DNA of 64,000 nt. Origin: Bog-532 sp963742865. Lineage in GTDB: Bacteria > Actinomycetota > Actinomycetes > Streptosporangiales > Streptosporangiaceae. The stretch covers positions 1-64,000 of the forward strand of contig CAVUNW010000026.1 of NCBI GenBank assembly GCA_963742865.1. The letters run 5' to 3'. Made by a program: the position numbers and the translations under genes. The stretch's first letter is position 1. Each line of letters starts with the position of its first letter. Under the pieces are notes generated by a model that worked only from the letters and a program-made list of their open reading frames with translations, was not told the origin of the DNA and searched no databases. Positions 22,034-31,725 of the stretch are shown piece after piece.

Positions 22034-22871
22034 CGTCAGCCCGGGACCGAAGAGGCACACGCACCGGACCACAGTGACGACGGCATCGTCGCCCACCGGG
22101 TCGCCCTGGTGACCGGCGGCACCCGCGGCATCGGCGCCGCGGTCAGCCAGGCCCTGGCGCGCGAGGGCGCGTCGGTCGCGGCCGGCTACTGGCACAACCA
22201 GGAGGCCGCCGAGAAGTTCGCCGCCGGCATGCGGCGCCGACTATCCGCGGCAGAAGTTAACCATGCACGAGGGCAACATCGGCGTCGCGGATGACTGCCG
22301 CCGGGTGGTCAGCGAGGTCATCGAGCAGCACGGCCGGCTCGACATCCTGGTCAACAACGCCGGGATCACGATCGACAGGGTCGCCGCCAAGATGAACGAT
22401 GAGGACTGGCACCAAGGTGCTCGACGTCAACCTGTCCGGCGCCTTCTTCATGGTCGCAGGCCGCCCTAGAGCACATGATCGGAGCGCGGCACCGGCCGGA
22501 TCATCAACGTCTCCTCGGTCATCGGCGAGACCGGCAACATCGGCCAGGTCAACTACGCGGCGTCCAAGTCGGGCCTGTTCGGGCTGACGAAGTCGCTGGC
22601 CAGGGAGGCGATCTTCCATCTCGGCCGGAAGGGGCAGTCGCCCGGCGAGGGCGGCGGCGTGACCGTGAACGCCGTGACACCCGGCTTATCGCGACCGACA
22701 TGGTGGCCGCCATGCCCGAGAAGGTCCTGGACCGGATGCGCGCGCAGATCCCGGTGGCCCGCCTCGGCCAGCCCGAGGAGATCGCGCAGGGTGGTCGCCT
22801 TCCTGGCGGCGGACGAGTCCGCCTACATCACCGGCCAGATCTGGGCCGTCAACGGCGGCATGGACATGTGA
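22030..22871 (+). CDS. phaB: Acetoacetyl-CoA reductase (PhaB/FabG-like SDR), frameshifted
   Basis: The SDR features appear in order across frames: V-A-L-V-T-G-G-T-R-G-I-G, N-N-A-G-I-T, I-N-V-S-S-V-I-G-E, Y-A-A-S-K-S-G (catalytic Tyr and Lys), and the C-terminus W-A-V-N-G-G-M-D-M. The joined length is about 279 residues. At least six frame changes are needed (near 22050, 22229, 22413, 22460, 22490, 22683 and 22790); most are extra bases and one (22683) is a missing base. Reduction of acetoacetyl-CoA to 3-hydroxybutyryl-CoA is the likely step, given phaA and phaC downstream. The ATG at 22030 overlaps the acsA stop. Confidence 0.82.
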
Positions 22872-22914
22872 CCGCGAAGGAGCGTACTGAACCGCGAAGG
22901 AGCGTACCGAGCAG

Positions 22915-24130
22915 ATGACAACGAACGATCTTCCCGCCAACACCGAGCAGCGCGATGTCTTGGTCTTGTCCGCCACCCGGACGGCGATAGGCAAGTACGG
23001 CGGCGGCCTCGACGGCGTCCCGCCGTGCGATCTGGCCGCCACCGTGGTCCGGGAGGCGGTGCGCCGGGCGGGCGTGCCGCGGAGGACGTCGGCCACGCGG
23101 TCTTCGGCAATGTGATCCACACCGAGGTCCGGGACATGTACCTGGCCCGGGTGGCCGCCGTCAACGGCGGGCTGCCGGTGCAGACGCCCGCGTTCACGCT
23201 GAACCGGCTGTGCGGCAGCGGCCTGCAGGCGATCGTGTCGGCCGCCCAGGCGATCATGCTCGGCGACTGCCGAGGTGGCGGTGGCCGGCGGCGCGGAGTC
23301 GATGAGCCGTGGCCAGTACTGGCTGCCCGGCATGCGCTGGGGCCAGCGGATGGGCGACGGTGCACGTGGTGGACGCCATGGTCGGCGCGCTCACCGACCC
23401 CTTCGACGCCTGCCACATGGGCGTCACCGCGGAGAACGTCGCCGACCGAGTACGGTGTCTCCCGGGCCGATCAGGACGCGCTCGCCGTGGAAAGCCACCG
23501 CCGCGCGGCCGCCGCCGCGGACGCCGGGTACTTCAAGGAGCAGATAACGCCGGTGGAGGTGGCCGGGCCGCAAGGGCACGGTGACCGTCGACACCGACGA
23601 GCACATCCGGCCAGGCGTGTCGCTCGACGACCTGGCGCGGCTGCGGCCGGCGTTCGCCGAGCGACGGCACCGTGACCGCGGGCAACGCCTCCGGGATCAA
23701 CGACGCCGCGGCCGCCGTCGTGCTGGCCGACCGGCGCGTTCACCGAGCGGCACGGGATCAGCCCGCTCGGGCGGCTGGTCGCCTACAGCCACGCCGGGGT
23801 CGAGCCGCGGATCATGGGCATGGGGCCGGTGCCCGCCACCCGCAAGGTCCTGGAGCGGGCAGGGCTGAAGCTCGACGACATCGACGTCTTCGAGGTCAAC
23901 GAGGCGTTCGCCGCCCAGGCCCTGGCCGTCATCCGTGAACTCGGGCTGCCGGAGAACGGACCAACCCGAACGGCAGCGGGGTATCGCTGGGGCATCCGAT
24001 CGGCGCCACCGGGGCGATCCTCACCGTGAAGGCGCTGTACGAGCTGCGCCGGACCGGCGGCAGGTACGCCCTCGTCACGATGTGCATCGGCGGCGGCCAG
24101 GGCATCGCCGCGATCTTCGAACGACTCTGA
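22915..24130 (+). CDS. phaA: Acetyl-CoA acetyltransferase (thiolase), frameshifted
   Basis: Thiolase motifs appear in order across frames: S-A-T-R-T-A-I-G at the N-terminus, the nucleophilic cysteine in N-R-L-C-G-S-G-L, A-G-G-A-E-S-M-S, N-A-S-G-I-N-D-A-A-A, N-E-A-F-A, the catalytic histidine in G-H-P-I-G-A-T-G-A, and the second cysteine in M-C-I-G-G-G-Q-G. The joined length is about 400 residues. About eight one-base shifts break the frame. It condenses two acetyl-CoA molecules to acetoacetyl-CoA for PHB synthesis. It starts 44 bp after phaB and is followed by phaC. Confidence 0.85.
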
Positions 24131-24199
24131 GTAGCCGGACTGGCCAGCCCGTAGCGGCTGGCCAGCCGGCCCGAGAACCAGGACAGGCAGGAGGATGCG

Positions 24200-25936
24200 G
24201 TGAGCCCGAACGACAACGACCAGGGCAGCGAGCGCGGCGGTAGCGAGCACAGCGACCGACGCGGGCGGCCCGGAGACGGGGCTGGTCCCCGGCGGCCTGG
24301 ACACGGGGGACTTCCTCGGCTCGATGGCCGCCGTGCTTCGCGCGCGGCCATGCGGCCGGCCGCGTTCACCGCGGCCAGCGTCCGGTTCGGGGCGAACCTG
24401 GCGCAAATCGGCCCGGCGGCGGTACTCCCGCGTGCTGGGCCGACCCGGCCCGTCGCCGGTGCCGGCCGGACCAGAAGGACACGCCGGTTCGCCGACCCGG
24501 CCTGGGAAAAGAACCCGGCGTTCTTCGCGCTGCGGCAGGGGTACCTGGCGACCAGGCAGCTCGGCGAGGAACTGCTCGCCGCGGGGGAGGCCGATCCCGT
24601 GGCGGATCAGAAGGCCCAGCTCGTCAGCGGCTTGCTCGGGGACGCGCTGTCCCCGACGAACTACCTGCTCGACCAACCCGGCCGCGCTCAAGCGGGCGTT
24701 CGAGACGGGCGGCGCGAGCGTGCTGGCCGGGGCCCGCAACTTCCTCGACGACCTGGCCCGCAACCACGGCCGGCCGCGCCAGGTGGACCGGAGCTCGTTC
24801 GACGCTCGGCGAGAACCTGGCCGCGACCGAGGGCAAGGTCGTGTTCCGGAACGAGCTGATGGAGCTGATCCAGTACGCGCCGCAGACGAAGAAGGTGCAC
24901 GCGGTGCCGCTGCTGGCCAGCCCGCCGTGGATCAACAAGTACTACATCATGGACCTGGCGCCCGGGCGCAGCTTCCTGGAGTGGGCGATCCAGCACGAGC
25001 GGACGGTGTTCGTGATTTCCTGGCGCAACCCCGAGCCTCGATGAGGGACGTCTCGCTGGAGGACTACCTCAACGACGGGCTCGCGTACCGCGCTTGACGT
25101 CATGGCCGACATCACCGGCGCGCGAGCAGGCCGACATCGTGGGGCTGTGCCTCGGCGGGGCGCTGGCCGCGATGCTCGCCGCGCACATGGCCGCCACCGG
25201 CGAGAAGCGGATCAAGTCGATGACACTGCTCAACACGCTGCTGGATTACAGCGGCCGGGCATCCTGGGCGACTTCACGGACGAGCAAACCGTCACCCAGC
25301 TCGAACGCCAGATGGCGGAGACGGGCGTGATGGACGGGGCGCAGATGGCCACCACCTTCGACCTGCTGCGCGCGAACGACCTCATCTTCAGTTACGTGGT
25401 CAGCAACTGGCTGATGGGCGACTGCCCGCCGGCGTTCGACATCCTGGCCTGGAACGCCGACAGCACCCGGCTGCCGGCCGCCATGCACTCCTTCTACCTG
25501 CGGTCGCTGTACATGCGGAACGAACTAGCCCGCGGCGAGCTCACCCTGGCCGGGCAGCGGCTGTCGCTGTCGGACATCCTCAGCGACACCTACGTGGTGG
25601 CGGCCGATGAACGACCACATCGTCCCGTGGCAGGCCTCCTACCAGACCACCCGGCTGCTCGGCGGGGACGTCCGCTACGTACTGAGCTCGGGCGGCCATA
25701 TCGCGGGCATCGTCAACCCGCCCGGCCCCAAGGCCCGGTACGAGGTGATGACCGAGGAGCACCCGCCCGACCCGGCCGAATGGCGCGAGGCCGCGAAGGC
25801 GACCGATGGTTCCTGGTGGGAGGACTGGGCGGAATGGTCCTCGTCCCGGGCCGGCCCGCTCGTCCTCCCGCCCCCCATGGGGGGCGACCGCCACCCGCCC
25901 CTCGCCGACGCCCCCGGCACCTACGTCCGCGAGTAG
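24200..25936 (+). CDS. phaC: Poly(3-hydroxyalkanoate) synthase, class I-like (frameshifted)
   Basis: Joined over several one-base shifts, this gives about 575 residues, the size of class I/II PhaC. The lipase-like box with the catalytic cysteine is G-L-C-L-G-G-A-L-A (around 25143). The catalytic aspartate is in N-D-H-I-V-P-W and the histidine in S-S-G-G-H-I-A-G. P-P-W-I-N-K-Y-Y-I-M-D-L and V-I-S-W-R-N-P are PhaC hallmarks. It polymerises (R)-3-hydroxyacyl-CoA on granules. It completes an acsA-phaB-phaA-phaC operon on the plus strand. Confidence 0.88.
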
Positions 25937-26029
25937 CCCGGCCTCGGCACCCGCGCCCTGGGAGCCCCGCCCCGGCGGGCTGACCGTTCTGGCCGCAGTG
26001 ATCGCCCCGCTGGCCGGCCGTTATAGCGC

Positions 26030-26072
26030 TTGACGTCAACCGCGCTCGAGGTTCTACGCTCACTTTAGTGAG
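26030..26072 (+). promoter_or_regulatory. Promoter/operator candidate for the MFS gene
   Basis: TTGACG at 26030-26035 fits a -35 box, and TACGCT at 26055-26060 is a possible -10, with a rather long 19-bp spacing. CTCACT/AGTGAG, a 6-bp inverted repeat with a TT centre, lies at 26059-26072. It overlaps the likely transcription start and ends just before the GTG start at 26079. This suggests a short or absent leader and repression at the start point. Confidence 0.45.
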
Positions 26073-26078
26073 TAAAGA

Positions 26079-27533
26079 GTGAGTGCAGACCAGGCGGCCC
26101 GCCCCGCGGCGGCGCCGTCGGCTTTGCCAGGCGGCGTGTGGGCTCCCGAACGCCGGTCGCTGACGGTCGGCCTCGTGCTCGCGGTCACGCTGGTGGCGTT
26201 CGAGGCGCTCGCCATCGCCACCATCCTCCCGGTCGTCAGCCGGCACCTGGGCGACCTTCGTCTCTACGGCTGGGTGTTCAGCGCGTTCATGCTGTCCAGC
26301 CTGATCGGCATCGTCCTGGCCGGGACGCTGGCCGACCGGGTGCCGCTCGGGCACCCGATGCTGGCCGGCCTGGCCCTGTTCGCCCTCGGACTGGTCATCG
26401 GCGGGACCGCGCCCGACATGCTGGTGCTGGTCGCGGGCCGGGCGGTCCAGGGCCTCGGCGCCGGCGTCGTGCCGGCCGTGGCCTACGTGGCCATCTCGCG
26501 GGGTTACCCGGAGGGATGCCGTCCGCGCATGTTCGCGGTGCTGTCCACGGCGTGGGTCATCCCCGGGCTGATCGGGCCGGCCGTGGCCGCCCTCGTGGCC
26601 ACGGCGGTGGGCTGGCGGTGGGTGTTCCTCGGGCTGCTGCCGCTGGTGGCCGCGGCCGGGGTGCTGGTGGTCCTGGCCCTGCGGCACGTCCCGGCCCGCA
26701 CCGGGCCGGCAGGCGCCGAGCCAGCCGACGGCGCCGGCCGCCCGGCGGTGCCGTACCTGCCCGTGCTCGGCGTGGTCGCCGGCGCGGGCGTGGCCCTGAC
26801 CGCGGTCACGTCGGGCAACCTGCCATCCATCGCCGCCGGCGTCATCGCGGGCGGCGTCCTGCTCGCCGCCTCGCTGCGCCGGCTGACGCCCCCGGGGACC
26901 CTGACCGCCAGGCGCGGGCTGCCGGCGACGATCCTCAGCCGGGGCCTGCTCACGTGCTGCTTCTTCGCCGGGGACGCGTACGTCCCGTACGCCATCACCA
27001 GCGTCCGGCACGCCCCGACGGAGCTGGCCGCGCTGGCCCTGACCGTGACCACCCTGACGTGGACCGCGGGCTCCTGGGTGCAGGCCCGCTGGATCGCCCG
27101 GGTTGGCCCCCGGCGCCTGGTCCGCTGCGGAGAAGGCCTGGTCCTGGCCGGCCTCGGCCTGATGAGTGCCGTTCTGCTGCCCTCGGTGCCGCCCGCGTTC
27201 GGGGTCCTGGCCTGGGCCGTGGCCGGCGCCGGGATCGGCCTGGCCTATGCGCCGCTGTCGGTGACCGCGCTTGACCGCGCGGCGCCGGGCGAAGAGGGCC
27301 GGGTCACTTCGGGTCTTCAGCTCTGCGACGTGCTCGGTCAGGCCCTCGGAACCGGCGTCGCGGGCGCGATCGTGGCCGCCGCTGCGGGGGCGCTCGATCA
27401 CCGCGCGGGCGTGGCGCTGGCCTTTGCGGCCGCGCTCGCGGTCAGTGTCGTCGCCTTGGCCGTCGGCGCCCGGCTCCCCGCCCAGCTGACCAGTTCGGAA
27501 CGACGCGAGCCATCCGCGGCCCGGCCCGGCTGA
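26079..27533 (+). CDS. MFS transporter (drug/solute exporter type)
   Basis: This membrane protein of about 484 residues has roughly 12-14 helices. The first helix carries A-L-A-I-A-T-I-L-P-V-V (DHA2-like T-x-x-P), and the loop after helix 2 has the MFS signature G-T-L-A-D-R. R-A-V-Q-G-L-G-A-G is motif B/C. It would exchange a small molecule for protons in the cytoplasmic membrane. Unlike the PHA genes just upstream, its frame is unbroken. The GTG start at 26079 lies directly after an inverted repeat. The substrate is unknown. Confidence 0.88.
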   Translation: MSADQAARPAAAPSALPGGVWAPERRSLTVGLVLAVTLVAFEALAIATILPVVSRHLGDLRLYGWVFSAFMLSSLIGIVLAGTLADRVPLGHPMLAGLALFALGLVIGGTAPDMLVLVAGRAVQGLGAGVVPAVAYVAISRGYPEGCRPRMFAVLSTAWVIPGLIGPAVAALVATAVGWRWVFLGLLPLVAAAGVLVVLALRHVPARTGPAGAEPADGAGRPAVPYLPVLGVVAGAGVALTAVTSGNLPSIAAGVIAGGVLLAASLRRLTPPGTLTARRGLPATILSRGLLTCCFFAGDAYVPYAITSVRHAPTELAALALTVTTLTWTAGSWVQARWIARVGPRRLVRCGEGLVLAGLGLMSAVLLPSVPPAFGVLAWAVAGAGIGLAYAPLSVTALDRAAPGEEGRVTSGLQLCDVLGQALGTGVAGAIVAAAAGALDHRAGVALAFAAALAVSVVALAVGARLPAQLTSSERREPSAARPG

Positions 27534-27925
27534 ACGTCCACCAGGACCCGGAGGCTTCCCGCAGGATCCCGGAAAACGTCCAGCAGGACCCCGGAATCTG
27601 CCCGGCCCCGATGGGCCAGCCTTCCGACTGGCCCATCCGGGCCGGCGCGGGTCGGCCCCCGGTTCTGCCCCCCACATCCAGCACCGGAGCCGGAGGTGTC
27701 CCCCCCAGACGGACCCGTACCTCGCCGACGATAGGGCGGCAGCCGCCGAACGCACATCGGCAGAAGTATGTAGACGGATATGTATTTCTTTGTTGCCGCT
27801 TATGGGCAGACCCCTCCGGCCGGCTCTAGGCTGATGCCGGAATGATCCAGCGGAATGCTATCGGCCTTTCCCGGTCGTTGACATTGGGTTTGCTCCCGGG
27901 AGTCACCGAATAGCCGGACGAGAGA
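27533..27925. other. Non-coding region with a 20-bp direct repeat
   Basis: No gene is seen in the 390 bp between the MFS and LuxR genes. AACGTCCACCAGGACCCGGA (27533-27552) is repeated with one substitution and one extra C at 27575-27595. The 130 bp before the LuxR GTG are AT-richer, with TATGTAGACGGATATG near 27768, and may hold its promoter. Confidence 0.5.
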
Positions 27926-30406
27926 GTGGGAATTCTGACCAACCTGCCCCAGGCGCCGAATAGTTTCATTGGCCGGGAGGAACAGCTTGGTGAGCTGCTC
28001 CGGCTGGTAGCGGAGACCCGGGCGCTCACACTGCGCGGGGCCGGCGGAATCGGGAAGACCCGGCTGGCCCAGCGCCTGCTGGCCGCGGCGGCGGATGAGT
28101 TTCCCGACGGCGTGTGGTTTGTCGAGCTGGGGGATCTGCGGCAGCCCGATCTCGTCGTGCCGCGGGTGGCGTCGGTTGTCGGCGTCAGGGAGGAACCGTC
28201 ACGGCCGCTGCTGGACACGCTCGCCGCGGCCCTGCGCCCGCGCCGGCTGCTGCTGGCCCTCGACGACTGCGAGCACCTGATTGATGCGTGCGCTCAGCTC
28301 GCTCAGCGTCTGCTGGCTAGCTCGCCCGGGCTCCGGCTGGTGGCCACGAGCCGTGAGCCGCTGCGCGTGGCGGCCGAAACCGTGTGGCAGGTGCCGCCGC
28401 TGTCGGTCGCGCCGGACAGCGTCGCGGTCAGCGCCGATGACGTGTCCCGCTACGAGGCGGTGCGGCTGTTCGCCGACCGGGCCGCCGCGGTCCGGCCAGG
28501 GTTTACCGTCGGCCCGGCCAACGCGGCCACCGTCGCCGCCGTGTGCCGGGCGCTGGACGGCATACCGCTGGCGATCGAACTGGCCGCGGCGCGGGTCCGT
28601 GCGCTGTCCGTCGAGCAGATCTCCGAGCGCCTGGACGACCGGTTCGGGCTGCTCACCGGCGGTGACCGGACCGCCCCGGCTCGCCATCGCACGCTGCGCG
28701 CCACCATCGACTGGAGCCACGATCTGCTCACCAGCGGCGAGCAGATCCTGCTGCGGCGGCTTTCGGTCTTCGCCGGCTGGTCCCTGGAGATGGCCGAGCA
28801 GGTGTGCACGGACGCCGGCATCCCGGCCGGGGACGTTCTCGACCTGATGACCGCGCTGGTGGACAAGTCACTGGTGGTGCTGGAGCCCGAGGTCCTCGGC
28901 CAGGCGCGCTACCGGCTGCTGAACACGATCCGCGACTACGCCGCGGCCCGCCTGGCTGAGGCGGGTGAGTCCGCCACCTTCCGGGGCGCTCTGATCGGCT
29001 ACACGCTGCGGACGGTGGAGGAGAACCAGGCGATCGGGATGGCCCGGGTCCAGGCGCCCTGGTCGGCCCGGGTGAACGTGTTCCGCCGGTACGACGCTGA
29101 CGTCGGCAACGTGTGGCAGGTCCTGACGTGGTGCCTGGCCGCTGGCGACGCCGAGGCGGGCCTGCGGGTCTGCATCGGCGTGAGCCCGTGCTGGATCGCC
29201 CGCGGTTCTTCCGCCGAAGGCGGCGAGTGGCTGGATTCCTTCCTGGCCGCCGACGCGCCCTCGATGCCGGCCGGTGTCCGGGGCGCTGCCCTGGTGGCAC
29301 GCGCCCAGCTTGCCCTCTCCACGGCCCCGCCGGTCGCCGAGTCCCATGCCGCCGAGGGCCTGGCGCTGTGCCGCTCGGCCGGAGAGGAGTTCTGGACGGC
29401 TACCGCGCTCAACCTGCTGGCCGAGACCGCGCTGCACCGGGGCCGGATGGAGGAGGCCGCATCGCTGGTCGACGAGGTGCTGCCGATCGCCCGGTCCGCC
29501 GGCGATGGCTGGAACGAGGGCTACGCCCTGGGCACCCGCTCGGCGGTGGCCGGGCTGGCGGTCCAGTTGCGGGAAGCGCAGTACTTCGCCGAGGCCTCGA
29601 TCGCCGTCATGCGCCGCATCGACCAGCGGTGGGGGGTGGCCCGCGCGCTGCTCGGGCTCGGGGACCTGGCCCGGCTGCGCCGTGATCCCGCGGAGGCGCA
29701 CGCCCGCTACCTGGAGGCGCTGGACATCCTGCGGGAGATCGGCGCCCGGCCAGAGATCGCGCGGTGCCTGGCCGGCCTGGGGAAGATCGCCCTTGACCTG
29801 AATGAGCTCCGCCTGGCCAGGGAGCACCTGACCGAGAGCATCCGGCTCAGCCGGTCCATCGGCTCACGGATCGGCGTCGCGCGCGGGCTCGAGGCCTTCG
29901 CGGCCCTGACCGCCCGGGAGGGCCGGCTGGAGCAGGCTGTTCTGCTGATCGCGGCGGCCAGTGCGCTGCGCGAGGCGGCCGGCCTGCCTGCGCTGTCCGG
30001 CGCCCGCGCGGACCGCATCCTGGCGTCGGCCCGCCGGCTGGGGGAGCCCGCCGTCACCAAGCTGTGGGCGGAAGGGCTGGCCCTGACCGGCGACGAGTCG
30101 GTCGCGCTGGCCCTGGACGGCGACGAACCGGCGGAGGCGACCGCCCGCTGCCCGGGCGAGATGCCCGGCCCCCGGCGCAGCGCGCTCACGCCGCGGGAGC
30201 AGCAGGTTGCCTCGCTGATCGCCGGCGGCCGCAGCAATAAGGCCATCGCCGACGAGCTGTCCATCAGCCCGGCCACCGCGGCCCGGCACGTGGCTAACAT
30301 CCTGGGCAAGCTAAGCTTCAGCTCGCGCGTCCAGATCGCCACGTGGGCGCTGGACCAGCTCGGCCCGGCGCCCAGCTTTCCGGCATCCACGGCGGCGCAG
30401 AGCTGA
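27926..30406 (+). CDS. LuxR-family regulator with NB-ARC-type ATPase (LAL/SARP-like)
   Basis: This 826-residue protein is a signal-dependent transcription regulator. The N-terminal ATPase has Walker A G-A-G-G-I-G-K-T-R, Walker B L-L-L-A-L-D-D-C-E-H, and the G-x-P-L-A motif (G-I-P-L-A-I-E-L). A winged-helix region with D-W-S-H-D-L-L and a helical TPR-like repeat region (about residues 330-700) follow. The C-terminal LuxR HTH begins at about residue 755 with L-T-P-R-E-Q-Q-V-A and ends near residue 812. The GTG at 27926 follows GGACGAGAGA. The target genes are unknown; the oxidase gene lhgO lies 20 bp downstream. Confidence 0.9.
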   Translation: MGILTNLPQAPNSFIGREEQLGELLRLVAETRALTLRGAGGIGKTRLAQRLLAAAADEFPDGVWFVELGDLRQPDLVVPRVASVVGVREEPSRPLLDTLAAALRPRRLLLALDDCEHLIDACAQLAQRLLASSPGLRLVATSREPLRVAAETVWQVPPLSVAPDSVAVSADDVSRYEAVRLFADRAAAVRPGFTVGPANAATVAAVCRALDGIPLAIELAAARVRALSVEQISERLDDRFGLLTGGDRTAPARHRTLRATIDWSHDLLTSGEQILLRRLSVFAGWSLEMAEQVCTDAGIPAGDVLDLMTALVDKSLVVLEPEVLGQARYRLLNTIRDYAAARLAEAGESATFRGALIGYTLRTVEENQAIGMARVQAPWSARVNVFRRYDADVGNVWQVLTWCLAAGDAEAGLRVCIGVSPCWIARGSSAEGGEWLDSFLAADAPSMPAGVRGAALVARAQLALSTAPPVAESHAAEGLALCRSAGEEFWTATALNLLAETALHRGRMEEAASLVDEVLPIARSAGDGWNEGYALGTRSAVAGLAVQLREAQYFAEASIAVMRRIDQRWGVARALLGLGDLARLRRDPAEAHARYLEALDILREIGARPEIARCLAGLGKIALDLNELRLAREHLTESIRLSRSIGSRIGVARGLEAFAALTAREGRLEQAVLLIAAASALREAAGLPALSGARADRILASARRLGEPAVTKLWAEGLALTGDESVALALDGDEPAEATARCPGEMPGPRRSALTPREQQVASLIAGGRSNKAIADELSISPATAARHVANILGKLSFSSRVQIATWALDQLGPAPSFPASTAAQS

Positions 30407-30426
30407 GGGATTCCGGGGGAGCTGCC

Positions 30427-31644
30427 GTGGAGCCCAGGTTCGACGTGGTCGTGACCGGCGGCGGCATTGTCGGCCTGGCCACGGCGCATGCTGTTGTCCG
30501 GACCGGCCGCAGCGTCGCCGTCGTCGAGCGTGAGCCGCGCCTGGCCAGCCACCAGACGGGGCGCAACTCCAACGTCATCCACTCCGGGCTCTATTACGCG
30601 CCGGGCGGCCTCAAGGCGCGGCTGGCTCCCGCGGGGTGCACGGAAACGGTGGCGTTCTGCCGTGAGCACGATCTGCCACACACGGTCAGCGGCAAGCTCG
30701 TCGTCGCGACCGAGCCGGAGGAACTGCCGAGGCTGGCCGAACTCGAGAGGCGCGGCCACGCCAACGGCGTCGAGAACCACCGCCTGGACCCCCGCGCAAT
30801 GCGCACACACGAACCGCACGCCCGCGGGATCGCGGCGCTGTGGGTGCCGTCCACCGGGATCTGCGACTACCGCGCTATCGCCGAAAAGCTCGGTGAACTG
30901 ATCATCTCCAGGGGCGGCGAGATCTTCCTCGGCCGGGCCGTGCGGCGCGCCGTCCGACGGAACGGCGAGGTGGTCGTGCAGACCGATCGTGGGGACCTGC
31001 GCGGGGGCCAGGCGGTGATCTGCGGCGGGCTGCACGGCGACGAACTGGCGCTGGCCTCCGGCGCCGACCCGGGCGTACGGATCATTCCGTTCCGCGGCGA
31101 GTACGCGGGCCTCGCCGGGGAGGCCGCCGGGCTGGTCCGGGGCCTGATCTATCCGGTGCCCGACCCGGCGTTCCCATTCCTCGGGGTGCATGTCACCCGG
31201 GGCGTGGACGGTCACGTGCACGCCGGCCCGAACGCGGTCCTGGCGCTGGCCCGCGAGGGGTATTCGTGGCGGACGGTCCGGCCCCGGGAGCTGGCCCAGT
31301 CCCTGACCTATCCGGGAATGGCCAGGCTGGCGCGGAAACACTGGCGTTACGGCCTCGGCGAGATGTACCGGTCGGTGTCCAGGCGCGCGATGGTCAAGCA
31401 GATCCAGCGGCTGCTGCCCGACGTTCGCGCGGAGCACCTGACGCCCGCCGGCGCCGGAGTGCGGGCCCAGGCGGTGCGCGCCGACGGAACGCTGCTCGAC
31501 GACTTCCTGTTCGTCAGCCAGGGGGAGGGTCCGGGCTCGGTGCTGCACGTCCTCAACGCCCCGTCGCCCGCGGCCACCGCCGCGCTGCCCATTGGCCGGG
31601 AAATCCTGGCCCGGCTGACCGGCGACCAGCTCAGCCCGCTCTGA
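30427..31644 (+). CDS. lhgO: L-2-hydroxyglutarate oxidase-like FAD enzyme
   Basis: This is an FAD-dependent oxidoreductase of about 405 residues. The Rossmann motif V-V-V-T-G-G-G-I-V-G-L-A-T-A starts at residue 6. The early N-S-N-V-I-H-S-G-L-Y-Y-A-P-G-G-L-K motif is diagnostic for LhgO, which oxidises L-2-hydroxyglutarate to 2-oxoglutarate and passes electrons to the membrane quinone pool. Later F-R-G-E-Y and G-P-N-A-V fit the family. The GTG at 30427 has GGGGGAG upstream. Only 20 bp separate it from the LuxR gene, so they may be one transcript. Confidence 0.88.
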   Translation: MEPRFDVVVTGGGIVGLATAHAVVRTGRSVAVVEREPRLASHQTGRNSNVIHSGLYYAPGGLKARLAPAGCTETVAFCREHDLPHTVSGKLVVATEPEELPRLAELERRGHANGVENHRLDPRAMRTHEPHARGIAALWVPSTGICDYRAIAEKLGELIISRGGEIFLGRAVRRAVRRNGEVVVQTDRGDLRGGQAVICGGLHGDELALASGADPGVRIIPFRGEYAGLAGEAAGLVRGLIYPVPDPAFPFLGVHVTRGVDGHVHAGPNAVLALAREGYSWRTVRPRELAQSLTYPGMARLARKHWRYGLGEMYRSVSRRAMVKQIQRLLPDVRAEHLTPAGAGVRAQAVRADGTLLDDFLFVSQGEGPGSVLHVLNAPSPAATAALPIGREILARLTGDQLSPL

Positions 31645-31663
31645 CCGGGACTGCCAATTTTTC

Positions 31664-31725
31664 CTAACGGGCGGCTCCGGGACTCATCCGCGACCGCGGT
31701 CACACTCCTGCCCCTCATCCCTAAC
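31664..31725. repeat. First copy of a 57-bp tandem repeat (left of the IS)
   Basis: The unit starts CTAACGGGCGGCTCCGGGAC, contains the palindrome GACCGCGGTC, and ends at CTCATCC. It continues into the next copy, whose first bases (CTAAC at 31721) are interrupted by the insertion sequence. The array resumes at 33234 on the other side. It lies just after the lhgO stop. Confidence 0.85.

Noticed and set aside
25713..27755. A 680-codon minus-strand open frame
   Set aside because: It is antisense to phaC and the MFS gene, with low-complexity Arg/Gly composition and no domain motif.
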